Virus record (IMG/VR): IMGVR_UViG_3300031951_000789
Span: 1 to 31,505 of that record
Strand: one strand, 5' to 3'
Source: a virus
Length of the DNA stretch: 31,505 nt
The notes beneath the pieces are model-generated. The model made no database searches. It was not told the origin of the DNA and saw only the letters and a program-made list of their open reading frames with translations. Shown here in pieces: positions 6,762-14,404 of the stretch; position 1 is the first letter of the stretch, and the number at the start of each line of letters is the position of its first letter. A program made the position numbers and the translations under genes.

Positions 6762-7450
6762 AAGACGAGACTCTTCCTACTTCGTCGTGGAAGTTTGACG
6801 AAGCCGTAACCGAAGTCTTCGACGATATGCTCGAACGCTCTATCCCTGACTATGCGGGTATGCGGCGGACGACGACGGAGCTCGCGCTTCGGTTCGCTAA
6901 AGAGGGAACGGCTATTGTTGACCTCGGTTGTTCTCGCGGTAAAGCTCTTCGTCCGATTATCGACGCTCTCGGCGACTCGAACTCTTACGTCGGAGTCGAA
7001 ATCTCGAAGCCTATGGCTAACGCCGCACGGAAAGAGATACCCGAGGCGAAGATACTCGAGCTCGACTTACGCGACGAGTATCCGACCGCGTCCGCTTCGG
7101 TGACGCTCGCGGTATTGACGCTCCAATTTACGCCTATCGAATACAGACAGCGAATACTCGAGGACGCTTACTCTCGGACGGTATCGGGCGGAGTTATCCT
7201 CCTCGTCGAGAAGATACTCGGTTCAACTTCTTACAATGACCGACTTCTCGTCGAAACCTATTACGGGCGAAAGGGCGAGAACGGTTATACCGCCGAGCAG
7301 ATTACCGCGAAGCGTAGAAGCCTCGAGGGAGTTCTAGTTCCCGTAACCGCGAAATGGAACGAAGAGCTCCTAGAGTCCGCGGGTTTCCGTAACGTCGAGT
7401 GCTATTGGCGACACCTAAACTTTGCGGCGTGGCTAGGCGTGAAACCGTGA
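6758..7450 (+). CDS. cmoA: CmoA-like carboxy-SAM synthase
   Basis: A 230-residue class I SAM-fold protein resembling CmoA from end to end rather than a general methyltransferase. Conserved blocks: WKFDEAVTEVF (11-21), ERSIPDY (26-32; Tyr32 aligns with E. coli Tyr39), the SAM-binding DLGCSRG (55-61), TLQF (121-124), EK (151-152) and NGYTAEQITAKR (175-186), where Arg186 aligns with E. coli Arg199, the residue that binds the new carboxylate. CmoA converts SAM and prephenate to carboxy-SAM, releasing phenylpyruvate. In bacteria CmoB then uses carboxy-SAM on tRNA U34; no CmoB is present here. The next gene, overlapping by GTGA, is a DNA cytosine methyltransferase, so DNA is the likely target. Asn132 of the E. 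coli enzyme appears to be Val119 here. Start chosen at the ATGA overlap; an upstream GTG at 6728 is less likely. Confidence 0.88.
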   Translation: MKDETLPTSSWKFDEAVTEVFDDMLERSIPDYAGMRRTTTELALRFAKEGTAIVDLGCSRGKALRPIIDALGDSNSYVGVEISKPMANAARKEIPEAKILELDLRDEYPTASASVTLAVLTLQFTPIEYRQRILEDAYSRTVSGGVILLVEKILGSTSYNDRLLVETYYGRKGENGYTAEQITAKRRSLEGVLVPVTAKWNEELLESAGFRNVECYWRHLNFAAWLGVKP

Positions 7451-8532
7451 AACCTCCCTATTCTCTTCCGTCGATGAAAGACGTCGAAGCTATCCGCGGA
7501 ACTAACGGTCTAACTATGGTCTCGACTTTCTCGGGTTGCGGAGGCGCTTGCCTCGGTTATGAACTCTCGGGCTTCAATCTGCTATGGGCTAACGAGTTCG
7601 TCGAGGAAGCTCGCGAAACCTATAAAGCTAATCACCCGCACGTTATTCTTGACGGGCGCGACGTCCGTAAAGTTTCGGGCTCGGAGATACTCGACGCTAT
7701 CGGTCTCAAGCAAGGAGAGCTCGACTTACTCGAGGGCTCGCCTCCCTGCGCTTCATTCTCTCGCGCTGGCTCGAAAGAGAAAGGTTGGGGAGTAGTAAAG
7801 AAATACTCGGATACCGAGCAACGTTCGGACGACCTCTTCTACGAGTTCGCCCGTTTAGTCGAGGAGATACAACCTCGAGTCTTCGTTGCGGAGAACGTCG
7901 CGGGACTCGTTCAGGGTAAAGCTATCGGCTACTTCAAACTAATTCTTGCCGAGCTCAAGTCGAAAGGCTACGAGGTCTCCGCTAAAGTTCTCGAAGCTTC
8001 TTGGCTCGGCGTTCCGCAAGGACGCGCGCGTCTAATCTTTATCGGCGTTCGTAATGACCTCGTCGCTAAGGGTATCCGTCCCGCGTTCCCTAAACCTCTT
8101 CCTTATCGCTATTCAATCTCGGACGTCCTCGACTCCGTCTCTCCGACTTCTATCCCGAGCTTCGTTGACCCTGAAACGGGAGCTAACATCGGGCTCGACG
8201 GTCACGCCGTCGGAGTCGAATACGATAAGACTCCAATCGGCGGAAAGTCCGATAAATACTTCCAACTAATGAAACCTGCCCTCGATAAACCGAGCTTCAC
8301 GATTACGGCTACGGGTGGAACTATCGGTGCGGCGTCCGTAGTTCACCCGATACATAAGCGAAAGTTCAATCTCGAGGAACTTCGTATCCTCTCCTCTTTC
8401 CCCGCGGACTTCGTTCTAACGGGAAACTATAAACAACGTTACGAACGAATAGGTCGCTCCGTCCCGCCTCTAATGGCTCAAGCTATCGGCGACGTAATTC
8501 GAGACAAGATACTAAAGCCGAGCTATGCCTAA
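7447..8532 (+). CDS. DNA cytosine-C5 methyltransferase homologue, likely carboxymethyltransferase
   Basis: A 361-residue C5 DNA methyltransferase with all main motifs: I FSGCGG (28-33), IV SPPCASFS with nucleophile Cys101, VI ENV (149-151), VIII QGRAR (191-195), target-recognition segment about 205-300, and X RIGRSVPPLMAQAI. Motif X is nearly always GNxVP; here Asn is replaced by Arg337. That residue lies next to the SAM methyl site, so Arg could hold the carboxylate of carboxy-SAM made by the upstream gene. Predicted product: 5-carboxymethylcytosine in phage DNA. GTG start chosen from the GTGA overlap; ATG 7474 is an alternative. No restriction gene is adjacent. Its end overlaps terS by 8 bases. 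The methyltransferase family is certain; carboxymethyl transfer is inferred. Confidence 0.9.
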   Translation: MKPPYSLPSMKDVEAIRGTNGLTMVSTFSGCGGACLGYELSGFNLLWANEFVEEARETYKANHPHVILDGRDVRKVSGSEILDAIGLKQGELDLLEGSPPCASFSRAGSKEKGWGVVKKYSDTEQRSDDLFYEFARLVEEIQPRVFVAENVAGLVQGKAIGYFKLILAELKSKGYEVSAKVLEASWLGVPQGRARLIFIGVRNDLVAKGIRPAFPKPLPYRYSISDVLDSVSPTSIPSFVDPETGANIGLDGHAVGVEYDKTPIGGKSDKYFQLMKPALDKPSFTITATGGTIGAASVVHPIHKRKFNLEELRILSSFPADFVLTGNYKQRYERIGRSVPPLMAQAIGDVIRDKILKPSYA

Positions 8533-9013
8533 AGGACGTCCCGTAGACCCGAAACGCGCTACCCGAAAGACGGGTAACCGTCCGCTTCCTAACGAAGCGA
8601 AGAAAGCGCGCGCGGTCTCACCGATACCCGTCAAGATAGAAGCGTTCCCGCCTCCCGCGACTTTACCCGTAGAAGTTCACGAAGTCTGGAGGGCAGTTGT
8701 CGAAGACCTCGGAGGCGCTAATCATATGCGGGCGAGTTTCATTCCGCAGATACAGGCTTATTGCGAGGCGGTCGCTATTCACGCTCAAGCGTCCGCGAAT
8801 ATTCAACAATTCGGAGTTCTTGTAAAGGGAGCGAACGGAGTTCCCGTAGCGAACCCGCTTATCCGAGTTCAGAAAGACGCGTCTGCTACTATTCTTCGTT
8901 ACGCCGAGTCTCTCGGTCTAACTCCTGCGGCGCGTATTAGGCTTGGTCTAATGGAGATTACAGGAATGTCTCTCCTCTCGACGCTAAACGCTTCAATCGA
9001 CGGAAAGAACTAA
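8525..9013 (+). CDS. terS: Terminase small subunit, P27 family
   Basis: A 162-residue protein with a basic N-terminus (RPVDPKRATRKTGNRPLP) and the C-terminal P27-family signature NPLIRVQKDASATILRYAES followed by LGLTPAARIRLG. It recognises viral DNA and regulates the large subunit in packaging. The ATG lies inside the end of the methyltransferase gene, and its own stop overlaps terL (TAATG), so modification and packaging genes are translated as one coupled set. Confidence 0.9.
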   Translation: MPKGRPVDPKRATRKTGNRPLPNEAKKARAVSPIPVKIEAFPPPATLPVEVHEVWRAVVEDLGGANHMRASFIPQIQAYCEAVAIHAQASANIQQFGVLVKGANGVPVANPLIRVQKDASATILRYAESLGLTPAARIRLGLMEITGMSLLSTLNASIDGKN

Positions 9014-10461
9014 TGCCTAGATACACGCAAGCGGGACTCGCGAAAGCGGAACGCGTAAAGCGGTTCTCTGAACTTCACGTCCGCCATATGAAAGATAGGT
9101 GGGCTGGAAGTCCGTTCAAACTCGAGCCGTTTCAATGGGAGAATATGATACTGCCTACTTACGGGCAGACGGTCAAGGGTAAGCGAAAGATAAAGCGCGC
9201 GCTCTATGGTATTCCTCGCTGGAACGGTAAATCCGAGCTAACCGCTATGCTTCACCTCTACCACCTCTTCGGCGAACCCGTCTTCGGTGGCGAACAATAC
9301 GCGTTCGCTACTACTAGACAGCAAGCGGCAATTATCTTCGACACGGCAAAGCGAATGATAAACGCTGACCCGCTTCTTCGAGCTATGTCTAAGGTCTATC
9401 GAAACGTAATCGAAGTCCAAGAAACGGGAGCGACGTTTCGCGCGTTACCGTTCGACGCCGATACCTCGCAGGGCTTCCACCCGAGCTTCGCCTCGGGAGA
9501 CGAAGTCCACGTTATGCGAAATCTTGAAATGGTCGACTCAATGGTAACCGGTATGGTCGGACGCGAAGAGGGACTCTTCGTCGCAATTACTACTGCGGCG
9601 GCAAGAAGCGGAGGAACTCTCGACGAGCTTCGCGAGCTTTGGAGTAATGACCCCGCCGCATACGTTTATTGGCAAGGCGCGAAAGAAACGGACGACCCGA
9701 GCGACCCCGCCGTCTGGCGTAAAGCGAACCCCGCTTCGTGGATAACAATGGATATGCTCCGAAGTCAATATCAAGCGTTACCGCTCCCTGTCTTCCAGCG
9801 TCTTCACCTCAACCTAACGCCGAAAGACGGAGACTCGGTTCGAGCGTTCAATTCGAAAGCTTGGGAACTATGCGGAGATGTTCCGACTATCGACCTCGAG
9901 AAGCCTTGCGTAATCGGCGTCGACGCCGCACCGCGACGCGATAAGACCGCGGTCGTCTTAGACCAGAGAGACGAGAACGGAGTTCATAACGTAAAGGCGT
10001 GGACTTTCGAAGCTGACCCCGAAGCGGGACTCCTAGACTTCGACGAGCTAAAGCACCTACTCCGAGAACTAAACGCGACCTATAACGTTTCCCGTATCGT
10101 CGTCGACCCCGCTCACCTCTTCGCAGTTATGGACGAACTCAACCGCGAGGGATTACCCGTAGAAGACTTCCCGCAAACCGCTTCGAGAATGATACCCGCC
10201 TCTATGAACCTCTATGACCTCATTCAATTAGGGCGAGTTCGTCACGGTGGAGACCCGCTTCTAACGAAGCACGTTCTCAATGCGGGAGCTAAAGAGATAC
10301 CGCCTAGCGGGTGGAGGCTAACGAAAGTATCTCGCCACGAGAACATAGACGGAGCGGTCGCTCTAGCTATGGCTTCTCATATAGCCGAGGCGGAATGGTC
10401 TCTCGGTTCTCAATCATTCTCGCAGACGGGCGGAGTATGGTCGCTCGACGTTACGCTCTAG
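9013..10461 (+). CDS. terL: Terminase large subunit
   Basis: A 482-residue packaging motor. The ATPase domain has Walker A GIPRWNGKS (66-74) and Walker B acidic pair Asp163-Glu164 in SGDEVH. The nuclease domain has Asp304 (VIGVDAAP), Asp365 (VVDPAHL) and Asp446 (NIDGAVAL), the usual RNase-H-like metal ligands. It pumps DNA into the prohead and cuts the concatemer. Length and layout fit the HK97-like Terminase_1 group. The gene ends at 10461, immediately before a CGTGACAC promoter. Confidence 0.95.
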   Translation: MPRYTQAGLAKAERVKRFSELHVRHMKDRWAGSPFKLEPFQWENMILPTYGQTVKGKRKIKRALYGIPRWNGKSELTAMLHLYHLFGEPVFGGEQYAFATTRQQAAIIFDTAKRMINADPLLRAMSKVYRNVIEVQETGATFRALPFDADTSQGFHPSFASGDEVHVMRNLEMVDSMVTGMVGREEGLFVAITTAAARSGGTLDELRELWSNDPAAYVYWQGAKETDDPSDPAVWRKANPASWITMDMLRSQYQALPLPVFQRLHLNLTPKDGDSVRAFNSKAWELCGDVPTIDLEKPCVIGVDAAPRRDKTAVVLDQRDENGVHNVKAWTFEADPEAGLLDFDELKHLLRELNATYNVSRIVVDPAHLFAVMDELNREGLPVEDFPQTASRMIPASMNLYDLIQLGRVRHGGDPLLTKHVLNAGAKEIPPSGWRLTKVSRHENIDGAVALAMASHIAEAEWSLGSQSFSQTGGVWSLDVTL

Positions 10462-10488
10462 CGTGACACCTGCGGGAAACTCGTTACA
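10462..10488 (+). promoter_or_regulatory. Late-type promoter CGTGACAC-N6-GAAACT-N6-A
   Basis: Octamer at 10462-10469, hexamer GAAACT at 10476-10481, predicted start A at 10488. It lies in the terL-portal gap. A transcript from here would have a leader of about 29 bases before the portal ATG at 10517. The GTG inside the octamer (10463) is in frame with portal but is better explained as promoter sequence. Confidence 0.65.
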
Positions 10489-10516
10489 TAGAACTATTAG
10501 GACGGACTCGCTATCT

Positions 10517-12310
10517 ATGGCACTAAACCCTCTTGCCGCCTTTAGACGTTCCGAGAAGAGAGACGCTATCGACGCTCTCGCTAACGCTTTCTTCTACGGA
10601 GGGACGGTATCTGCCGCGGGCGTTCGCGTAACTCCAGAGACCGCTCTCGCTTCCGTAGCCGTTGCGGCGTGTATAGAAGTTCGCGCCGAAACTTTCTCCG
10701 CGTTACCTCTCGGCGTATATCGTCGCGAAGAACGTAAGCGTATTCCGCTTCCCGAGCACCCTGTCGCACGTCTATTAGCCGACAAGCCAAATGACCTAAT
10801 GACGGGAGGCGAGCTTCTTCGTTGGAAACAAATTAGAGAAGACATCTCGGGTAACGCTTACGTCCGCGTGGTCTTTCGAAACGGTCGACCTAGCGAGCTT
10901 CTACCTCTTTACGCGAATAACCCCGAAATGCGTATCGCAAACGGTAAAGTCGCGTATCGCTACAAAGGCGATGACCTAACTCCAGCGGGCGATTACCCTG
11001 CGCGAGACATTCTTCACTTCAAGGGAGCTTTCCTCCGTAACCCGTTCGAAGCGGCAAGCCCTATCGACCTAATCAAAGACACGATTGGTTTATCTATCGC
11101 GACCGAGCAATTCTTCGGACGCTTTCTAAATAACGGCTCTCACTTCCCGACATACCTCGAAACCGACTCTGCTCTTTCACCCGACGACGTGAAAGCAATA
11201 GCTAGTTCTCTCAAGTCGACAGCGGGAGTTCTTGACGCGGGTAAAGTTCGAGTCTTCGACCGTGGTTTGAAAGTCAAACAGAACCCTCTCTCTATTCGTG
11301 ACGCTGACCTAAGCGCGCAAATGCGTTGGTATCTTGAGCAAATCTGCCGTATCTATCGAGTTCCTCTTCCGATTGTTCAAGATTGGACACACGGAACTTA
11401 TACGAACTCGGAGCAAGCGGGACTATGGTTCGCGCAACATACGATTACGCCTATCGCCGTCTCGACGGAGAGAACTCTAAGCTCTAACCTCTTCCTAGAC
11501 GGCGAAGCTGGAACATATGTAAAGTTCAACCTCGACGCTATTCTTCGCGGAGACTACGCGACTAGAACCGCGGGCTATAACACGCTAATAAACTCGGGCG
11601 TAATCTCGCGTAACGAAGCTCGCGCCTACGAAGACCTAGACCCTTATGTCGGCGGAGACGAGTATCTCGTTCCGCTAAATATGGCGAGCTCAACTTCTCT
11701 CGGAACTGACGCTAACCTCGATGAACCCGCTCCTCGTAACCCTAACGAACCGCGTTCAATTCTTCAACCTGTAATAGACGACGCTATCGAGCGGGTAAAG
11801 ATTAGAGCGAAGCAAGACGCCGTCCGCGGACGCGACGTCGAGACTACTAGAGAATGGGCTCTCGAGAACGTAATGCCCGCGGTCGAACGAGCTCTAAGTC
11901 TTGCGGGATTAGATATTCCTATTAGTTCTATCGTTGACGAAGCTCTTTCCGAAACCCGAGCAGTCTCTATCTCCGTCCCCGAATATGTTTCCGCTAACGC
12001 GAAGCGCGGACTCAAATACTACGAAGAGGGAAGAGGAGGCGACGGTTTAGTTCCTCAAACTATCCGAGACGCGCGGGAGCTCGCCGAGGGACGCGTATCC
12101 GAAACAAAGATTAGAAAGATTGCTCCGTGGATTGCTCGTCACCTAGTCGACCTCGAAGCTCCCGCAAACTCTAACCCTGACGACCCTGATTATCCCGCGG
12201 CAGGTTTAGTCGCTATGCTACTCTGGGGAGGAGGCGCGACTAAAGAGGGCGCGCTAAGAACTCAAGCGTGGGCAGAGAACGAAGTCGAGAAGCTCGACAG
12301 CGAAGCGTGA
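10517..12310 (+). CDS. Portal protein, HK97-like, with C-terminal extension
   Basis: A 597-residue protein, start taken at ATG 10517 (MALNPLAAFRR). The first about 400 residues are a phage portal: CIEVRAETFSALPLGVY, the LLRWKQIREDISGNAYV helix, HFKGAF, the ATEQFFGRFLNNGSHF segment and RIYRVPLPIVQDW are all recognisable. Portals form the dodecameric ring through which DNA enters. From about residue 500 a separate domain follows (EYVSANAKRGLKYYEEG, GDGLVPQTIRDAREL, IAPWIARH, AAGLVAMLLWGG), which in other phages accompanies portal or protease proteins and has no firm function. Its TGA overlaps the next promoter octamer. Confidence 0.92.
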   Translation: MALNPLAAFRRSEKRDAIDALANAFFYGGTVSAAGVRVTPETALASVAVAACIEVRAETFSALPLGVYRREERKRIPLPEHPVARLLADKPNDLMTGGELLRWKQIREDISGNAYVRVVFRNGRPSELLPLYANNPEMRIANGKVAYRYKGDDLTPAGDYPARDILHFKGAFLRNPFEAASPIDLIKDTIGLSIATEQFFGRFLNNGSHFPTYLETDSALSPDDVKAIASSLKSTAGVLDAGKVRVFDRGLKVKQNPLSIRDADLSAQMRWYLEQICRIYRVPLPIVQDWTHGTYTNSEQAGLWFAQHTITPIAVSTERTLSSNLFLDGEAGTYVKFNLDAILRGDYATRTAGYNTLINSGVISRNEARAYEDLDPYVGGDEYLVPLNMASSTSLGTDANLDEPAPRNPNEPRSILQPVIDDAIERVKIRAKQDAVRGRDVETTREWALENVMPAVERALSLAGLDIPISSIVDEALSETRAVSISVPEYVSANAKRGLKYYEEGRGGDGLVPQTIRDARELAEGRVSETKIRKIAPWIARHLVDLEAPANSNPDDPDYPAAGLVAMLLWGGGATKEGALRTQAWAENEVEKLDSEA

Positions 12311-12332
12311 CACGAAGAGGACGATAGAACTA
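12306..12332 (+). promoter_or_regulatory. Late-type promoter CGTGACAC-N6-GACGAT-N6-ATG
   Basis: The octamer (12306-12313) includes the TGA stop of portal. Hexamer GACGAT at 12320-12325, then 6 bases to the protease ATG at 12332, so a transcript would be leaderless. A purine run AAGAGG at 12315-12320 could also serve as a ribosome site on read-through mRNA. Confidence 0.65.
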
Positions 12333-13207
12333 TGGCTAAAGCAGAACTACGCGCCGTCGGAGAACTCACATTCTCGCTGGAGGGTAACCGTCCTCGTATC
12401 GAGGCGCGAGCAATCAAGTATGACTCTTGGTCTGTCGACCTCGGAGGCTTCCGCGAGCGTATCCTCCCGAACGCTATAAACCTAGACTCCGACCTCGTAG
12501 CTTTATTCGACCACGCTACCGATAAAGTCCTCGGACGCGTATCTGCGGGAACTATGACCGTTCGCACCGACGACGCTGGTATCTCTTTCACCGCTTACCC
12601 GCCCGAAACTTCTTGGGCTCAAGACCTACGCGTCTCTATGGAACGCGGAGATATAAAGGGTTGCTCTTTCCGTATGTTCGTCGATGAAGACCACTTCTAC
12701 GTCGAGAGCGGAGAAGTTCGTCGCGATATCCGCAAGGCTCGCGTTACCGAACTGACGATAACTTCTATGCCCGCTTACCCCGAAACTTCCGCCGAAGCGC
12801 GTTCAACCGCCGAAGCCCTGAAAGTAACTAGCGAAGAGAACCGCGCTGGACGCGTTCTATCTGCGGCTAACGAGATTGCCTTGAAAGCCGCACTCGAAGC
12901 TATTGACCTTGCCGAAACAACTCTCGAAAGCGTCCTCTCTCAAATTGACCCGACTTTCGACCCCGAAGCCGAAGACGGAGAAGACGACTCCGAGGACTCT
13001 TCCGAGGAAATGACTTCAACCGTAAAGCGTGACGCTTCTTGCCCTTGCTCTAATACCGAGTGCTCCTGCGCTCCTCAATCTTCCGAGACTACGGACGGCG
13101 CGTCCGTAGAGCCTCGAAGCACGGTCGGCGCGACCGAAACCCTCCAAACCCGTTCTTCCGTCTACTCGACGAAGTTCGGACTCATATCAACCCGAAAGGA
13201 AACCTAG
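12332..13207 (+). CDS. Prohead protease, HK97 family
   Basis: A 291-residue serine protease of the U35 type. Catalytic residues are visible as His61 in LFDHATDKVLGR and Ser112 in GCSFRMF, with the RKARVTELTITSMPAYPET segment (134-152) typical of the family. It trims capsid and scaffold-like regions during head maturation and then degrades itself. After residue about 200 there is an acidic stretch (EDGEDDSEDSSEE) and a Cys cluster (CPCSNTECSC), perhaps a disposable scaffold-like tail. It lies directly before the capsid gene with one base between. Confidence 0.92.
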   Translation: MAKAELRAVGELTFSLEGNRPRIEARAIKYDSWSVDLGGFRERILPNAINLDSDLVALFDHATDKVLGRVSAGTMTVRTDDAGISFTAYPPETSWAQDLRVSMERGDIKGCSFRMFVDEDHFYVESGEVRRDIRKARVTELTITSMPAYPETSAEARSTAEALKVTSEENRAGRVLSAANEIALKAALEAIDLAETTLESVLSQIDPTFDPEAEDGEDDSEDSSEEMTSTVKRDASCPCSNTECSCAPQSSETTDGASVEPRSTVGATETLQTRSSVYSTKFGLISTRKET

Positions 13208-13208
13208 A

Positions 13209-14351
13209 ATGGATTATCGTTCTATCGACCGCCAAGCCGAGGAGTTGCGCCAGATTGGTGCGGAATTGGCTGGCAAGGGCGAGCTCGCTCCAGAAGAGCG
13301 CGACCGCCTTATGAACATTACTGGCAGACTCGAAGAGCTAGACAGACTTCGTATTGAAGTTCGCGACGCTGAACTCGAGGAAGCTCGTTCAATCGCCGAA
13401 AGCGGACGCCCTGTTGGCGAGACCGCCGAGGCAGACAAGGCTTCTGCCGCTTTCCGTTCGTTTATCAAGACAGGCGCGGAAGACCGCACCTTGCTTGCTC
13501 AAACTGACGCTAACGGTGGTTTCGTTGTCCCCGAGCCTCTACGCGCTCCTCTAATCGAGAAGTTCCGTAAAGTCTCTCCTCTATTAGCAGAAGTATCTTC
13601 GTTCAACTTTACAGGCGACACGAAGTTCTATCTACCTCGTAAGGACACTCACGGTGTCGTTGCTAACGCCGCAGAAACGGGAGCTAGAACACAGCAAACC
13701 GACCCGACGTTTACCAACGCAACCCTAGAGGCGTTCGACTACTACACCGACCAGAGAGTTTCTCAGCAATTCCTCGACGGTGTAGACGGCGCAGAGAACT
13801 ACGTTACCGATTGGATATACGGAGACTTCGCAGAGCAGTTCGCTTCTCACGTTGCCGCTGGAACTACTGGCGCAACACAGAAGACTCAAGGTATCTTTAC
13901 CGCTAACGCGACTTACTCGTCTATCTTGTCGGGTGTAGCCGCAGGTTTGGTAAACACCAAGTTCCTCGAGCTGTTCTTCACCTTGCCGCAAGCTTTCCGT
14001 GCGAACGCTAAGTGGTATATGTCTCCTGCGACTCTTTCCGCTATCGTGGGTTACGCTTTCCCTAACTTGAACAACACTCCGCTTGTTCAAACTACGGCAA
14101 ACGGAACTTTCACTATTCTTGGAAAGCCTGTTGTCGAGGTTGACGACGCTCCAGCTATCGGTGCCGCTAACTTCCCTGTCGCCTTTGGTGACCTAAAGCA
14201 GGGTTACGCTACTGGTATCCACAAGACCGTCTCTATTCTCCGCGACCCTTACACCGCTACCCCTAACGTGCGTTTCTACGCTCTAGGACGTATGGGTGGA
14301 GTTCCGTGGAACAAGGACGCTGTCGTTCTACTCAAGTCAAACAACGCCTAA
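13209..14351 (+). CDS. Major capsid protein, HK97 fold
   Basis: A 380-residue capsid protein. Residues 1-70 are a charged helical delta domain (AEELRQIGAELAGKG, RLMNITGRLEELDRLR) that acts as internal scaffold and is normally cut off by the protease. The mature part starts near ADANGGFVVPEPL-type sequence (TDANGGFVVPEPLRAPLIE, about 98-116), the usual HK97-fold entry. It contains FGDLKQGYATGIH and FYALGRMGGVPWNKDAVVLLK, the classic C-terminal strand pattern. A ribosome site AAAGGAAA precedes the ATG. Codon choice shifts here (more TTG and CTT Leu, GTT Val), as expected for the most expressed gene, and a terminator follows. Confidence 0.95.
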   Translation: MDYRSIDRQAEELRQIGAELAGKGELAPEERDRLMNITGRLEELDRLRIEVRDAELEEARSIAESGRPVGETAEADKASAAFRSFIKTGAEDRTLLAQTDANGGFVVPEPLRAPLIEKFRKVSPLLAEVSSFNFTGDTKFYLPRKDTHGVVANAAETGARTQQTDPTFTNATLEAFDYYTDQRVSQQFLDGVDGAENYVTDWIYGDFAEQFASHVAAGTTGATQKTQGIFTANATYSSILSGVAAGLVNTKFLELFFTLPQAFRANAKWYMSPATLSAIVGYAFPNLNNTPLVQTTANGTFTILGKPVVEVDDAPAIGAANFPVAFGDLKQGYATGIHKTVSILRDPYTATPNVRFYALGRMGGVPWNKDAVVLLKSNNA

Positions 14352-14371
14352 TAGCGTTCGACTTAGCGACG

Positions 14372-14404
14372 CGCCTCTCGAGTCATCGGGAGGCGTTTCG
14401 CTTT
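14372..14404 (+). terminator. Rho-independent terminator after capsid gene
   Basis: 8-bp stem CGCCTCTC (14372-14379) with GGGAGGCG (14388-14395), one G-T pair, loop of 8, followed by TTTCGCTTT. It lies 20 bases after the capsid stop and would end the head operon transcript. Confidence 0.8.

Noticed and set aside
7399-7446. Longer methyltransferase start at GTG 7399
   Set aside because: It would overlap the CmoA-like gene by 52 bases; the GTG at 7447 forms the GTGA overlap seen throughout this genome.
6758-7450. CmoA-like protein acting in tRNA U34 modification
   Set aside because: No CmoB homologue is present and the overlapping partner is a DNA methyltransferase; not fully excluded if the host has CmoB.
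6758-8532. Methyltransferase pair as a restriction-modification system
   Set aside because: No restriction endonuclease lies nearby; the HNH gene at 5395 is in a different operon and resembles packaging or homing nucleases.
10463-10516. GTG start at 10463 giving a portal 18 residues longer
   Set aside because: The GTG is part of the conserved CGTGACAC octamer and there is no ribosome site before it; ATG 10517 begins a typical portal N-terminus.
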